NCBI GenBank assembly: GCA_945787715.1
Contig: CALZJE010000021.1
Location: 1 to 43,345 of the forward strand
Origin: an uncultured Ectothiorhodospiraceae bacterium
GTDB taxonomy: Bacteria > Pseudomonadota > Gammaproteobacteria > S012-40
Direction of reading: 5' to 3'
DNA: 43,345 nucleotides
Shown: positions 8,205-18,395 of the stretch, piece by piece
How positions within the stretch are numbered: the first letter of the stretch is position 1
Layout: the number at the start of each line of letters is the position of its first letter
The notes under the pieces: generated by a model
The model's input: the letters and a program-made list of their open reading frames with translations, nothing else
What the model was told of the DNA's origin: nothing
Databases searched by the model: none
Position numbers and translations under genes: made by a program

Positions 8205-9731
8205 TTAAAAATTTAATACCATTAACGATAGATCATCAACCAATTCTGTGTCTAAAACGTATTCTTCTAATTCTTTTTTTATCCCTTCAAACAGGTTCGA
8301 ACCAACTGGCATTTGCTCAATCAAATCAATAAAACGCTGCTCCGTGTACATTTCACCCTTAATATTCTCAGCCTCTGTGACTCCATCACTATAAAAAACC
8401 AAAGAACTTCCCTTATCAGGTTTTAAAGTGAAATAATCCTGCACTGCCATTGTTTCCATAATACCCAAGGGCAAACCGCTTGACGGTATCTCTTCAATAA
8501 TACGGTTCTCATCATCCACCAAATAGACAGTGGGCAATCCGTTATTCCATATTTTTACTTCATTATCTACTTCGCTGACTGAAACCATCACCGACGCACA
8601 GTACCTACCGACAGGCAATATACTATGCATCTTTTTATTGATTTCTATGAGTATCGCATCAGCTGGCAATTTCTTTTTCACCATACTTTGAAACATGTCA
8701 GCAACAAACATTGTTCCTAGTGCGGCAGGTAATCCATGCCCCGTAAAATCACATAAGAGGATGAATGTATCACCGTTATCAAGTTTAGCGCTAAGCTGCA
8801 CATCTCCGCTAAAATGTCCTGGAAATATCGACCAACAGTTTAAGTTTGTTATTTTTTCGTGATCATTACCAATTAGAGCGTTAAACAAATGCTCAGAAGC
8901 TTCCAGTTCTTCTTCTGTTTTTTTCTGATACTCATCCAGTTTTTTGTATGCTTTTTTGATGCGCTGCATCGCTCGAATTTTTGCGTCGAGAATCATCGGA
9001 TGTACGGGTTTGACAAGAAAATCATCACCGCCTGAAGAGATACAGGTAGCTAAAGACTCGCTGTCTGTAATGGCAGTTAAAAAGATAAGTGGAATAAACT
9101 CATCTTTAGACCGTTTTTTTATAATCCCTGCTGCGGTATAACCGTTCATAATAGGCATTACCACGTCAAGCAACACCAAATCAGGATTATGTAGTTCAAA
9201 GTATTCAAGTGCTTGCTGTCCATTTGAGACTTCAAGAACTTCATGATTATTAGCACGTAAAATCATTGCTATTTGCGCGCGACTATCCTCGTCATCATCG
9301 GCCAATAAAATTTTGTTATGCTCTGTAACTTCCTGAATGCTTCCATCAATACAAGAAATATTACTAGCTGGCTGTGAGACTATGGAATTAACTTGTTGCT
9401 GTTTCGAGCTTTTTTCTACAGGAATAATATTTTCTAAGCCCTTTAATTGGCTACTAATTTCATTTGCGACGCTTTCAAGCAAAATATTATCAGCGTTTTC
9501 CTTCAAATAGAGCTCAAGTGTTTTAGCTTTTTGACTTAGCTCTTCTTGACCAAATGTAGCTGCACTACCAGCCAAACTATGTGCAAGTCGATACATCTCA
9601 TCCTGTAACTCCCTATCGCCAGATTCACAGATTTTCAACCAAATGGTTTGGATATATTTAAACTTGTCCTGCAATGAAGAAACATAGTTTTCTTTTAACT
9701 GTGCAAGCTTATATTCAATCTCTAATGACAT
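8205..9731 (-). CDS. HPt - response receiver - PP2C (SpoIIE-type) phosphatase
   Basis: 508 residues in three modules. An HPt domain (~1-110) has phospho-acceptor His51 in LAHSLAGSAATFG. A receiver (~138-260) has the acidic DDD cluster at 145-147, phospho-acceptor Asp189 (LLDVVMP), Thr219 and Lys241. After a coiled linker (260-285) comes a PP2C/RsbU phosphatase (~295-508) with SGD (308-310), DFTGHG (328-333), FYSDGVTEAEN and VDDLSLMVL. Family knowledge: REC-PP2C proteins dephosphorylate anti-sigma-factor antagonists in partner-switching. An N-terminal HPt on the same chain is less common and implies a hybrid kinase input; no kinase or anti-sigma antagonist gene adjoins it. An AAGGG ribosome site precedes the ATG. 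It is first in the three-gene run with the chemoreceptor-like and ODP genes. Confidence 0.9.
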   Translation of the reverse strand: MSLEIEYKLAQLKENYVSSLQDKFKYIQTIWLKICESGDRELQDEMYRLAHSLAGSAATFGQEELSQKAKTLELYLKENADNILLESVANEISSQLKGLENIIPVEKSSKQQQVNSIVSQPASNISCIDGSIQEVTEHNKILLADDDEDSRAQIAMILRANNHEVLEVSNGQQALEYFELHNPDLVLLDVVMPIMNGYTAAGIIKKRSKDEFIPLIFLTAITDSESLATCISSGGDDFLVKPVHPMILDAKIRAMQRIKKAYKKLDEYQKKTEEELEASEHLFNALIGNDHEKITNLNCWSIFPGHFSGDVQLSAKLDNGDTFILLCDFTGHGLPAALGTMFVADMFQSMVKKKLPADAILIEINKKMHSILPVGRYCASVMVSVSEVDNEVKIWNNGLPTVYLVDDENRIIEEIPSSGLPLGIMETMAVQDYFTLKPDKGSSLVFYSDGVTEAENIKGEMYTEQRFIDLIEQMPVGSNLFEGIKKELEEYVLDTELVDDLSLMVLNF

Positions 9732-10359
9732 TTATCGCTTAACCCTTAAACACCGTTCCCATTGAATCAGTTTTTTCGCTTTGAAATACGATCTCTTTTT
9801 GTCCAAGAAATAGCCGTATGACACATTAATTGAACACAAGATGTTGATCTTATTTGTTAAAGCTTGTGAAGCAACCGTTTCTTGGTTTATCGGATTTTTC
9901 CAATGTTTTTTCACAATACATTTGCATTACACACAGTACGAAAAAGTTTTCGGCCCTTTATTACACACTAAACCGGTATGTGTTTTAGCAGTTACTAAAC
10001 AACACTCATCTATCAAGCTTTATCGACAATTACAGTAAGAAGCTTTACTTTCCCAATTGAAACAAAAAAATGCCTTTTGAGTTCAAGTTTTTATACATTT
10101 CCGCATTATAAAAACCATACTATTGCATGGACCCAATACCATACAAAAGACATCGGATAAAATAGGTGAGTTAATATAATAGGCTGCGAAGTAAAGTTAA
10201 ATAATGAATAAAGCTACTATCACCTGAGTGACAGCATTATTTTTCTTGTTTAACTCAATGGGATAATAGTCTACGTTATTTTCAAGGATAGACTACTTTT
10301 TCTAGCAGGTAGAAATATCTCGAGCGAGGATAATTTTATATGTTAACCCCATAAAAAAA
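9732..10359. other. Long gene-poor region upstream of the phosphatase operon
   Basis: About 630 bases with no convincing gene. It presumably includes the promoter of the leftward HPt-REC-PP2C operon. A hairpin with arms TAGTCTA (10267-10273) and TAGACTA (10289-10295) is followed on the plus strand by CTTTTTCT and could end a plus-strand transcript. A 60-codon basic minus-strand frame (9732-9914, GTG start) ends with TAA immediately before the phosphatase ATG, in the same frame; without a ribosome site I do not call it a gene. Confidence 0.5.
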
Positions 10360-10377
10360 GGCGCTTAGTTAAGCGCC
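10360..10377. terminator. Terminator at the end of the glycolytic operon
   Basis: GGCGCTT (10360-10366), loop AGTT, AAGCGCC (10371-10377), flanked by seven A and by a T-run, so it is active in either direction. It lies 25 bases beyond the fba stop. Its arms are identical to those of the terminator behind metF. Confidence 0.93.
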
Positions 10378-10402
10378 TTTTTCGATTCAAGAACAGTAAA
10401 TC

Positions 10403-11440
10403 TTATTTGTAAAAATCAATCATAGTCTCAAGAGACTTAGCATTGATTTTAGAAGCATGGCCTGCGCAACCAAAAGCTTCATAACGCGCTTTACAGATTT
10501 CAGACATCGCTTTTGTAGATTCTTTCAAGAATTTACGTGGATCAAAGTTTGATGGATTTTCAGCAAGGAATTTACGAACTGCACCAGTTGAAGCCATGCG
10601 CAAGTCAGTGTCGATATTAACTTTACGAACACCTGATTTAATACCTTCAACAATCTCTGCAACAGGAACGCCGTAAGTTTGCCCCATATCACCACCGTAG
10701 TTGTTGATTATTTCTAACCAATCTTGTGGCACAGAAGAAGAACCATGCATTACCAAGTGAGTGTTAGGGATAACTTCGTGAATTTCTTTGATTCGATCAA
10801 TACGTAATACCGCGCCTGTTGGTGGCTTGGTGAATTTGTAAGCGCCGTGAGAAGTACCGATAGCAATCGCTAGCGCATCAACACCCGTTTTTTCAACGAA
10901 GTCTTTTGCTTCTTGAGGATCAGTCAATAGCATATCCAAATCTAGCTTGCCTTCAGCGCCGTGACCATCTTCCTCGCCCATTTCACCTGTTTCAAGCGAA
11001 CCAAGACATCCCAACTCACCTTCAACAGAAACGCCGCCAGCATGAGCCATGTCGACAACAGTTTTAGTCACGTTTACATTGTATTCAAACGATGAAGGGG
11101 TTTTCATATCAGCCATCAAAGACCCGTCCATCATTACAGATGAAAAGCCAGACTGGATAGAGCGCAAGCAAACGGCAGGCTCTGAACCATGATCTTGATG
11201 CATTACGATTGGAATATGAGGATATTGCTCAATCGCTGCAGAAATCAAGTGACGAAGGAAAGCCTCACCCGCGTATGAACGCGCACCGGCTGAACCTTGC
11301 ATAATAACAGGCGAATCAGCCGCATCAGCAGCTTGCATGATTGCGTGAACTTGCTCCATATTATTTACATTAAATGCTGGTAAACCAAAACTATGCTCTG
11401 CTGCATAATCTAATAATTGACGCATGGAAATTAAGGCCAT
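10403..11440 (-). CDS. fba: Fructose-bisphosphate aldolase, class II (Calvin-type subgroup)
   Basis: 345 residues. This zinc-dependent enzyme cleaves or forms fructose 1,6-bisphosphate (and, in the Calvin-type subgroup, often sedoheptulose bisphosphate). Visible signatures: [10 protein letters not shown] at the N-terminus, the catalytic/metal motif HQDHG (81-85), [34 protein letters not shown] and [11 protein letters not shown]. Length and the insert [20 protein letters not shown] match the class II type B (Calvin) proteins rather than E. coli FbaA. The ATG at 11440 has AGGAGA six bases upstream. It is last in the tkt-gap-pgk-pyk-fba run, 40 bases after pyk, and ends at a strong terminator. 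Confidence 0.97.
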   Translation of the reverse strand: MALISMRQLLDYAAEHSFGLPAFNVNNMEQVHAIMQAADAADSPVIMQGSAGARSYAGEAFLRHLISAAIEQYPHIPIVMHQDHGSEPAVCLRSIQSGFSSVMMDGSLMADMKTPSSFEYNVNVTKTVVDMAHAGGVSVEGELGCLGSLETGEMGEEDGHGAEGKLDLDMLLTDPQEAKDFVEKTGVDALAIAIGTSHGAYKFTKPPTGAVLRIDRIKEIHEVIPNTHLVMHGSSSVPQDWLEIINNYGGDMGQTYGVPVAEIVEGIKSGVRKVNIDTDLRMASTGAVRKFLAENPSNFDPRKFLKESTKAMSEICKARYEAFGCAGHASKINAKSLETMIDFYK

Positions 11441-11480
11441 GGTATTCTCCTATGTTCTAATTAACGAGTTTATAAAAAAA

Positions 11481-12929
11481 TTAATCTTCGCCTGCTTCGG
11501 CTAATGCACCGACACGCACAACTTTCATGGCATTGGCTCCACCACCAACACCCATTAAATCACCTTTAGTGATAATCACCAGATCGCCATCTCTCACTGC
11601 ACCACGGCGCACTAACTCATCGATTGCATCACGGTTAACTTGTGGGTGATTGCTACTTTCTGGTTTAAAGCTGATTGGATAGACACCCCTGAACAGCGTT
11701 ACTTTTCGTCGAGTCTCCACATGACTCGTTAGAGCATAAATGGGTCTATCCGAACTAATTCGAGACATCCACAACGGTGTAGCACCAGATTCTGTTAGCG
11801 CAGCAATAGCTTTAACATTCAAATGATTAGCTGTATACATTGCTGCCATAGCAATGCCTTCATCAATTCTTTCAAATTGAGTATTGATTCGATGATCTGA
11901 AACTCTCACGCTAAGCTGTTTTTCAGCTTCAAGACAAACGCGATCCATTGCAGCAATTGCTTTATCAGGATATTTACCGGTTGCCGTTTCAGCAGAGAGC
12001 ATTACCGCATCAGTACCATCCATCACTGCATTGGCACAATCAAATACTTCTGCACGTGTCGGAATAGGATTCTCAATCATAGACTCCATCATCTGCGTGG
12101 CAGTGATGACAACACGATTCAAGCTGCGCGACAATTGGATAATATGCTTTTGCACAGCTGGAAGTTCAGCATCACCAATCTCAACACCTAAATCACCACG
12201 CGCGACCATCACAGCATCAGAAGCTTCAATAATTTCTTCTAACACATCTAGTGCTTCGGCTCGCTCTATCTTAGCGACAATACCTGCATAACCACCGGCT
12301 TCTTGCAATAAAAACCGCGCTTCTTTTATATCATCAGCCGTTCTTGGAAAAGATACCGCCATATAATCCGCTTTTAATTCCGCAGCAAGCTTGATGTCTT
12401 TCCGGTCTTTTTCAGTGAGTGCGGGTGCAGATAATCCACCGCCTTGTAAATTAATACCTTTACGATCCGACAAAAAACCACCAATAACAACTTTACACTC
12501 AATTCGGGGGCCATCAACATTTTCCACCCAGAATACAATGCGCCCATCGTCAAGTAATAGTGTATCACCGCGCTTCACATCGTTTGGCAATGTTTTATAG
12601 GCAATGCCAACTCGATTTTGGTCACCCGCATCGGTAGGGCATTCTGCATCAAGTGTAAATGCGTCGCCTTCTGCCAACTCAATTTTATTATTTTTGAATT
12701 TTTCGATACGAATTTTGGGGCCCTGCAAATCGACAAGAACTCCGATTTGACGACCATGCGCATGCGCTCTATCACGCACCATTTCAACACGTTTACGATG
12801 CTCATCAGCAGCGCCATGCGAAAAATTAATGCGTACCACATCCAGACCTACTTCAATTAATTTATCCAGAACTTGTGGATCATCTGTCGCGGGACCGAGT
12901 GTTGCTAGTATTTTGGTTCTTCTGAGCAT
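11481..12929 (-). CDS. pyk: Pyruvate kinase
   Basis: 482 residues. It converts phosphoenolpyruvate plus ADP to pyruvate plus ATP. The start MLRRTKILATLGPATDDPQVLDKLIEVGLDVVRINFSHG is typical. Further signatures: LVDLQGPKIR, the active-site lysine region GIVAKIERAEALDVLEEI, MVARGDLGVEIG, ITATQMMESMIENPIPTRAEVFDCANAV and DGTDAVMLSAETATGKYP. The C-terminal effector domain is complete. A ribosome site (AAGGAAA) precedes the ATG. It sits between pgk and fba; the 53-base pgk-pyk gap contains a perfect 24-base inverted repeat. Type I versus type II cannot be settled by eye. Confidence 0.97.
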   Translation of the reverse strand: MLRRTKILATLGPATDDPQVLDKLIEVGLDVVRINFSHGAADEHRKRVEMVRDRAHAHGRQIGVLVDLQGPKIRIEKFKNNKIELAEGDAFTLDAECPTDAGDQNRVGIAYKTLPNDVKRGDTLLLDDGRIVFWVENVDGPRIECKVVIGGFLSDRKGINLQGGGLSAPALTEKDRKDIKLAAELKADYMAVSFPRTADDIKEARFLLQEAGGYAGIVAKIERAEALDVLEEIIEASDAVMVARGDLGVEIGDAELPAVQKHIIQLSRSLNRVVITATQMMESMIENPIPTRAEVFDCANAVMDGTDAVMLSAETATGKYPDKAIAAMDRVCLEAEKQLSVRVSDHRINTQFERIDEGIAMAAMYTANHLNVKAIAALTESGATPLWMSRISSDRPIYALTSHVETRRKVTLFRGVYPISFKPESSNHPQVNRDAIDELVRRGAVRDGDLVIITKGDLMGVGGGANAMKVVRVGALAEAGED

Positions 12930-12950
12930 ATTTTCCTTTTCCTACTATAA

Positions 12951-12974
12951 ACACGGGGTGACCTCACCCCGTGT
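12951..12974. repeat. Perfect inverted repeat between pgk and pyk
   Basis: Arms ACACGGGGTGA (12951-12961) and TCACCCCGTGT (12964-12974) are separated by two bases. The stem is strong, but downstream on the minus strand there is only TTTATAG rather than a clear U-run. It could act as a partial terminator, an mRNA stabiliser or processing site setting pgk:pyk ratios, or a binding site for a dimeric regulator. Confidence 0.7.
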
Positions 12975-12982
12975 TAATTAAT

Positions 12983-14158
12983 TTATTTTGCACGCTCTTC
13001 CAAAATCGCGACTGCAGGAAGTTTTTTACCTTCTAAAAACTCCAGAAAAGCACCACCACCAGTAGAAATATAAGATACTTTATCGGCGATATCGTATTTA
13101 GAAACAGCTGCCAATGTGTCACCACCCCCAGCTATTGAAAAAGCATCTGAATCCGCGATTGCCATTGAAATGGCTTTAGTACCTTCACCAAACTGATCAA
13201 ATTCAAAAACACCAACTGGGCCGTTCCAAACAATGGTTCCAGCGTTTTTTAGAATTTCTGCCAATTGCTTTGAAGTCTCAGGACCTACGTCAAAAATCAT
13301 ATCATCATCTTCAACATCAGTGGCATTCTTCAAAGTCGCTACAGCCGTTTCAGAAAATTCTTTGCCGCAAACAACATCAACAGGAACCGGAATATCACCA
13401 CCGCGTGATATTGCATCGGCTGATAATTTATTTGCAGTTTCAATTAAGTCAGCTTCATAAAGTGATTTTCCCACGTTATTTCCGGACGCTGCAATGAACG
13501 TATTAGCAATACCACCACCAACAATTAATTGATCAACAATTTTTGAAAGCGATTCAAGAACAGTCAATTTTGTTGACACTTTTGAACCACCAACAATAGC
13601 GACCATTGGACGAGCAGGATTATCTAAGGCTTTACCTAATGCATCCAACTCAGCAGCCAATAAAGGACCTGCACATGCGGTTTCTGCATATTTTGCAACA
13701 CCGTGAGTTGACGCCTGTGCACGGTGAGCAGTGCCAAATGCATCCATCACATAGACATCACAGATTGCTGCCATTTTTTTAGACAGCTCATCGTCATTTT
13801 TCTTTTCACCTTTGTTAAAACGCACGTTTTCACAAAGAACAACATCACCATCATTTAAATCAACACCATCAAGCCACTCTTTAACGAGCTTAACTTCTTT
13901 ACCTAATAATCCAGAAAGGTATTCTGCAACAGGAGCTAACGAATATTTCTCGTCATACACACCTTCTTCTGGGCGGCCAAGGTGAGACATAAGCATAACT
14001 TTCGCACCTGCTTCCATAGCACCTTTAATGGTAGACAATGAAGCACGAATACGAGTGTCGTCACCAACTTTTCCATCTTTCAAAGGCACATTTAAATCTT
14101 CACGTATAAGTACTCGCTTACCCGCCAAGTCTAAATCAGACATCTTAATTACAGACAT
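12983..14158 (-). CDS. pgk: Phosphoglycerate kinase
   Basis: 391 residues, the usual bacterial length. It reversibly transfers phosphate from 1,3-bisphosphoglycerate to ADP. Substrate-side motifs: [22 protein letters not shown] (with the Arg/Asp/Asn set), [21 protein letters not shown] and [12 protein letters not shown]. Nucleotide-side motifs: [21 protein letters not shown] and AGGGDTLAA. The ATG at 14158 has an AGGAG site upstream. It follows gap by 133 bases, a gap that contains two strong inverted repeats, and precedes pyk by 53 bases. Confidence 0.98.
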   Translation of the reverse strand: MSVIKMSDLDLAGKRVLIREDLNVPLKDGKVGDDTRIRASLSTIKGAMEAGAKVMLMSHLGRPEEGVYDEKYSLAPVAEYLSGLLGKEVKLVKEWLDGVDLNDGDVVLCENVRFNKGEKKNDDELSKKMAAICDVYVMDAFGTAHRAQASTHGVAKYAETACAGPLLAAELDALGKALDNPARPMVAIVGGSKVSTKLTVLESLSKIVDQLIVGGGIANTFIAASGNNVGKSLYEADLIETANKLSADAISRGGDIPVPVDVVCGKEFSETAVATLKNATDVEDDDMIFDVGPETSKQLAEILKNAGTIVWNGPVGVFEFDQFGEGTKAISMAIADSDAFSIAGGGDTLAAVSKYDIADKVSYISTGGGAFLEFLEGKKLPAVAILEERAK

Positions 14159-14182
14159 GTATTACTCCTACAATTAGCTAAA

Positions 14183-14268
14183 AATTATTTGCAAAATTTC
14201 ATTCAATTTTGCAAATAATTCTTTTCACTACACATTAATCAAGAGAAGACATGGAAAAATTTTCCATG
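14183..14268. repeat. Two inverted repeats in the gap-pgk intercistronic region
   Basis: The first has 15-base AT-rich arms (AATTATTTGCAAAAT at 14183-14197, its complement at 14206-14220) around an 8-base loop, followed on the minus strand by TTTTTAG, so it resembles a weak attenuator. The second has 9-base arms (CATGGAAAA at 14250-14258, complement at 14260-14268) with a one-base centre. Both lie between two glycolytic cistrons of the same operon and may tune relative expression by partial termination or RNA processing. Confidence 0.65.
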
Positions 14269-14291
14269 CCTTTCTTAATTACAACGCAGTA

Positions 14292-15296
<1,005 letters not shown>

Positions 15297-15355
15297 TTAT
15301 TTTAACTCCTAAAAATTAATCAGGCCTAGTACGCCAGACCTGACATTCGTTTGAA

Positions 15356-17344
15356 TTATTTTCCAAGAACCTTGTTTGCAGTTGCCACAACATTTTCTAC
15401 GGTGAAACCGAACTGTTTGAACAACTCAGAAGCAGGTGCAGACTCACCGAAGCTCTTCATAGCCACGATACCGCCTTCAAGACCAACATATTTGTACCAA
15501 GACTGATCAACACCGGCTTCGATAGCAACGCGCTTAACACCAGGGATTAAAACAGAATCTTTATAAGCCTGGTCTTGGGTATCGAATGCACATGTAGAAG
15601 GCATAGAAACAACACGTACGTTTGCATCCATTGCTTCAGCAGCCTCAACTGCCAAGCCAACCTCTGAGCCGGTAGATATAAAGATAATGTCTGGAGTACC
15701 TGAACAATCTTTCAGTACATAACCGCCCTTCTCAATATTTTTAACTTGTTCGGCAGTACGCTCCATTGGCGTCAGGCCTTGGCGAGAGAAAACTAATGCA
15801 GTTGGTGCATCGCCACGCAACATCGCGACTTTCCAGGAAACGGCAGATTCGATGGCATCACAACCGCGCCAAGTCTGGAAGTTAGGAATAACACGCATGG
15901 TAGCGATTTGCTCAACGGGCTGATGAGTAGGACCGTCTTCACCTAGACCAATAGAGTCATGAGTGTAAACATATATAGTTCCGATCTTCATCAGAGCAGA
16001 CATACGTAACGCATTACGCATGAACTCCATAAACATGAAGAAAGTTGCACCATAAACTTTGAAGCCGCCATGAAGAACCATGCCGTTCATCATGTGAGCC
16101 ATACCAAACTCTCGCACACCCCATGAAATGTAGTTGCCGTTGGCGTTTTCAGCGTTAACTTTAACCGTACCAGACCAGTTAGTCAGATTAGAACCCGTCA
16201 AGTCAGCAGAGCCACCGAACATTTCTGGTAACAGAGGACCCATTGCTTCGATTGCATTTTGAGATGCTTTACGTGAAGCAATGTTTGGCATATCGGCTTG
16301 AGTCTTAGCGATAAACTTATCCATTTCAACTTCAAAGTTAGCTGGTAGATCACCAGCCATACGACGCTCAAATTCAGTTGCTTCAGCAGGAAAAGCAGCA
16401 CGATAAGCTTCAAATTTCTTGTTCCATGCAGACTCATCTGTAGCGCCTTGTTCTTTGTGATCCCAGCCAGCAGCGATATCGCTAGGAATTTCAAAAGGAG
16501 CAGAAGTCCAACCCAGCTTGTGACGAGTTGCAGCAATTTCATCGTCACCCAGTGGTGCACCATGACAGTCATGTGTACCCGCTAAATTTGGAGAACCGTA
16601 ACCAATGGTGGTACGAGCACAAATCAGTGTCGGCTTATCAGTGACCGACTTTGCTTCTTCAATAGCAGCATTGATTGCATCAGCGTCATGACCATCCACG
16701 TTTGGAATAACATGCCAGTTGTAAGACTTGAAACGACCAGGTACACCTTTCTCCATCCAGTCACCGATGTGACCATCGATAGAGATATCATTGTCATCCC
16801 AGAAGGCAATCAGCTTGCCCAGACCCAGAGTACCAGCCAGAGCACAAGATTCGTGAGAAAGACCTTCCATCAAACATCCATCACCCATAAAAACATAAGT
16901 GTTGTGGTCAACGATGTCATGACCTGGTTTGTTGAATTGTGCAGCCAAAGTACGCTCAGCGATCGCCATACCTACAGCGTTGGTGATACCTTGCCCCAAA
17001 GGACCAGTAGTAGTCTCGATGCCATCGGCGTAACCATACTCAGGATGACCTGCAGTTTTGGAGTGCAACTGACGAAAGTCTTTGATGTCTTCTATGGTCA
17101 AACCAAAACCAGTCAGATGCAACAAAGAATAGATCAGCATGGAGCCATGACCATTTGATAATACGAAACGGTCTCGATCAGCCCACTTAGCGTTGCTGGG
17201 ATTATATTTCATGTGGCTGTTCCACAGAACTTCGGCTATATCTGCCATACCCATTGGCGCACCAGGATGACCTGATTTTGCCTTCTGCACCGCATCCATG
17301 CTTAAAGCACGAATTGCATTGGCCAGTTCTTTACGAGATGCCAT
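15356..17344 (-). CDS. tkt: Transketolase
   Basis: 662 residues from ATG 17344, chosen because AAGGAGA lies six bases upstream and the family begins with [25 protein letters not shown]; the longer frame to 17479 is leader sequence. It is a cytoplasmic thiamine-diphosphate enzyme that moves two-carbon ketol units in the pentose phosphate and Calvin pathways. Visible are [18 protein letters not shown], the ThDP motif GDGCLMEG...DDNDISIDG, the second-subunit part [19 protein letters not shown] and the C-terminal domain. It is first in the tkt-gap-pgk-pyk-fba run, with 350 bases of leader and promoter region upstream. Confidence 0.98.
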   Translation of the reverse strand: MASRKELANAIRALSMDAVQKAKSGHPGAPMGMADIAEVLWNSHMKYNPSNAKWADRDRFVLSNGHGSMLIYSLLHLTGFGLTIEDIKDFRQLHSKTAGHPEYGYADGIETTTGPLGQGITNAVGMAIAERTLAAQFNKPGHDIVDHNTYVFMGDGCLMEGLSHESCALAGTLGLGKLIAFWDDNDISIDGHIGDWMEKGVPGRFKSYNWHVIPNVDGHDADAINAAIEEAKSVTDKPTLICARTTIGYGSPNLAGTHDCHGAPLGDDEIAATRHKLGWTSAPFEIPSDIAAGWDHKEQGATDESAWNKKFEAYRAAFPAEATEFERRMAGDLPANFEVEMDKFIAKTQADMPNIASRKASQNAIEAMGPLLPEMFGGSADLTGSNLTNWSGTVKVNAENANGNYISWGVREFGMAHMMNGMVLHGGFKVYGATFFMFMEFMRNALRMSALMKIGTIYVYTHDSIGLGEDGPTHQPVEQIATMRVIPNFQTWRGCDAIESAVSWKVAMLRGDAPTALVFSRQGLTPMERTAEQVKNIEKGGYVLKDCSGTPDIIFISTGSEVGLAVEAAEAMDANVRVVSMPSTCAFDTQDQAYKDSVLIPGVKRVAIEAGVDQSWYKYVGLEGGIVAMKSFGESAPASELFKQFGFTVENVVATANKVLGK

Positions 17345-17400
17345 GTATCTCTCCTTATTAGTTACTAAGTTTAATTTTAACTTGGCAAGAAACGCGTATT

Positions 17401-17510
17401 CACGCCCCTTAAAAATTCGTTCGCAATTAAAGAATCCTATGCTTTTTATTACCGTTAATTGAAAGGATTCGAGTCGCAATTATTCGACTTTGCAATAAAA
17501 AAGGGGCGTA
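17401..17510 (-). promoter_or_regulatory. Possible structured leader upstream of tkt
   Basis: In the 350-base gap before tkt, a 9-base GC-rich pair (ACGCCCCTT at 17402-17410, AAGGGGCGT at 17501-17509) could close a structure. Inside are a 7-base stem (GAATCCT 17432-17438, AGGATTC 17464-17470) and, directly adjoining, a 5-base hairpin (AGTCG 17472-17476, CGACT 17485-17489). Read on the minus strand this is a three-way-junction-like fold about 60 bases before the tkt start. The pairing is seen by eye only; a role is inference. The rest of 17345-17694 presumably holds the operon promoter; no known riboswitch was recognised. Confidence 0.35.
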
Positions 17511-17694
17511 TTTTCTCTCAGATACCGCATAACAGCAACTGTTAATTGAAACCCGCAACATAAAGCTTGCTCTATGGTCATGATTTTATTGAGTAGCTAA
17601 AAAACGTTGCTCACTTAAACATCTCTACACGAAGAGCAACTAACAAATTATTGGCGCTTTATTGGCCTAAAAACCACCAAGAAACGACCGTTTT

Positions 17695-18258
17695 TTATTC
17701 ATCATCCTTCCATTTGATAGAACAGCCCATACTTGGAACCTGATCTGTAGGACCTTTCGCGGTCATTGCAACTTGTTTCATCGCTTCAAACAGATCTCGA
17801 CGTACATTTTCTGACGCTGTTTGTTTTTTACTCTCATCTAGACGCCCACGATATTGCAATTTCAAATCAGCGTTATACCCAAAAAAATCTGGTGTACAAA
17901 CCGCCCCATATGCTTTTGCAACTTCTTGAGTTTCATCTATCACATACGGGAAAGTAAAACCAAACTCATCAGAGATGTTTTTCATGTTTTCAAATGAATC
18001 CTCTTCATATAAAGATGGGTCATTAGACATAATCGCAATAGTGTTTACCCCATACTGTTCTTTCAATTCATTGGTATCTCTTACAATTCTCTCTCGAATA
18101 GATTTCACATAAGGGCAATGATTACATATGAACATAACTAATAGACCATTCTTCCCTTTGGCCGAAGCCAAATCCCACATCTTCCCATCAATACCTGGCA
18201 GGGAAAAATCCACCGCAGGAAGATTAAAATCACACACAGGTGTTTGTAAACTAACCAT
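17695..18258 (-). CDS. Thioredoxin-fold (peroxiredoxin-like) family protein
   Basis: 187 residues, no signal peptide. It matches the thioredoxin-family subgroup with LPAVDFSLPGIDGKMWDLASAKGKNGLLVMFICNHCPYVKSIRERI: the CNHCPYVK stretch takes the place of a CxxC active site, with cysteines three apart. Later segments AIMSNDPSLYEEDSFENMKNISDEFGFTFPYVIDETQEVAKAYGAVCTPDFF complete the fold (cis-Pro in VCTPDFF). These proteins are annotated as redoxins of unknown substrate. The gene lies between tkt (same strand) and metK (divergent), with 137 bases before metK. A third Cys lies in the C-terminal PSMGCSIKW. Confidence 0.88.
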   Translation of the reverse strand: MVSLQTPVCDFNLPAVDFSLPGIDGKMWDLASAKGKNGLLVMFICNHCPYVKSIRERIVRDTNELKEQYGVNTIAIMSNDPSLYEEDSFENMKNISDEFGFTFPYVIDETQEVAKAYGAVCTPDFFGYNADLKLQYRGRLDESKKQTASENVRRDLFEAMKQVAMTAKGPTDQVPSMGCSIKWKDDE

Positions 18259-18395
18259 TCAATATCCTTTAATAATGTTAATAATGTTTTGCTCTATACA
18301 GATCGCTAAATTCAAGTAAAATACGATCGCCAATAATATTCGCAACAATACACTTAACACAAGGCTACATTTACAAAGGATAATAGAGGGAAGCA

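Noticed and set aside
9841-10038. Plus-strand 65-codon frame upstream of the phosphatase operon
   Set aside because: It has no ribosome site and no recognisable domain, and lies in an AT-rich region with stops in neighbouring frames; probably chance.
16688-17158. 156-codon plus-strand frame
   Set aside because: It is antisense to transketolase; only the minus-strand frame shows the conserved ThDP motifs.
17345-17479. N-terminal extension of transketolase
   Set aside because: The longer frame is open, but the ideal ribosome site and family alignment place the start at 17344.
18259-18395. SAM riboswitch or MetJ box upstream of metK
   Set aside because: I looked for a SAM-I/SAM-II-like core and AGACGTCT boxes and found none.
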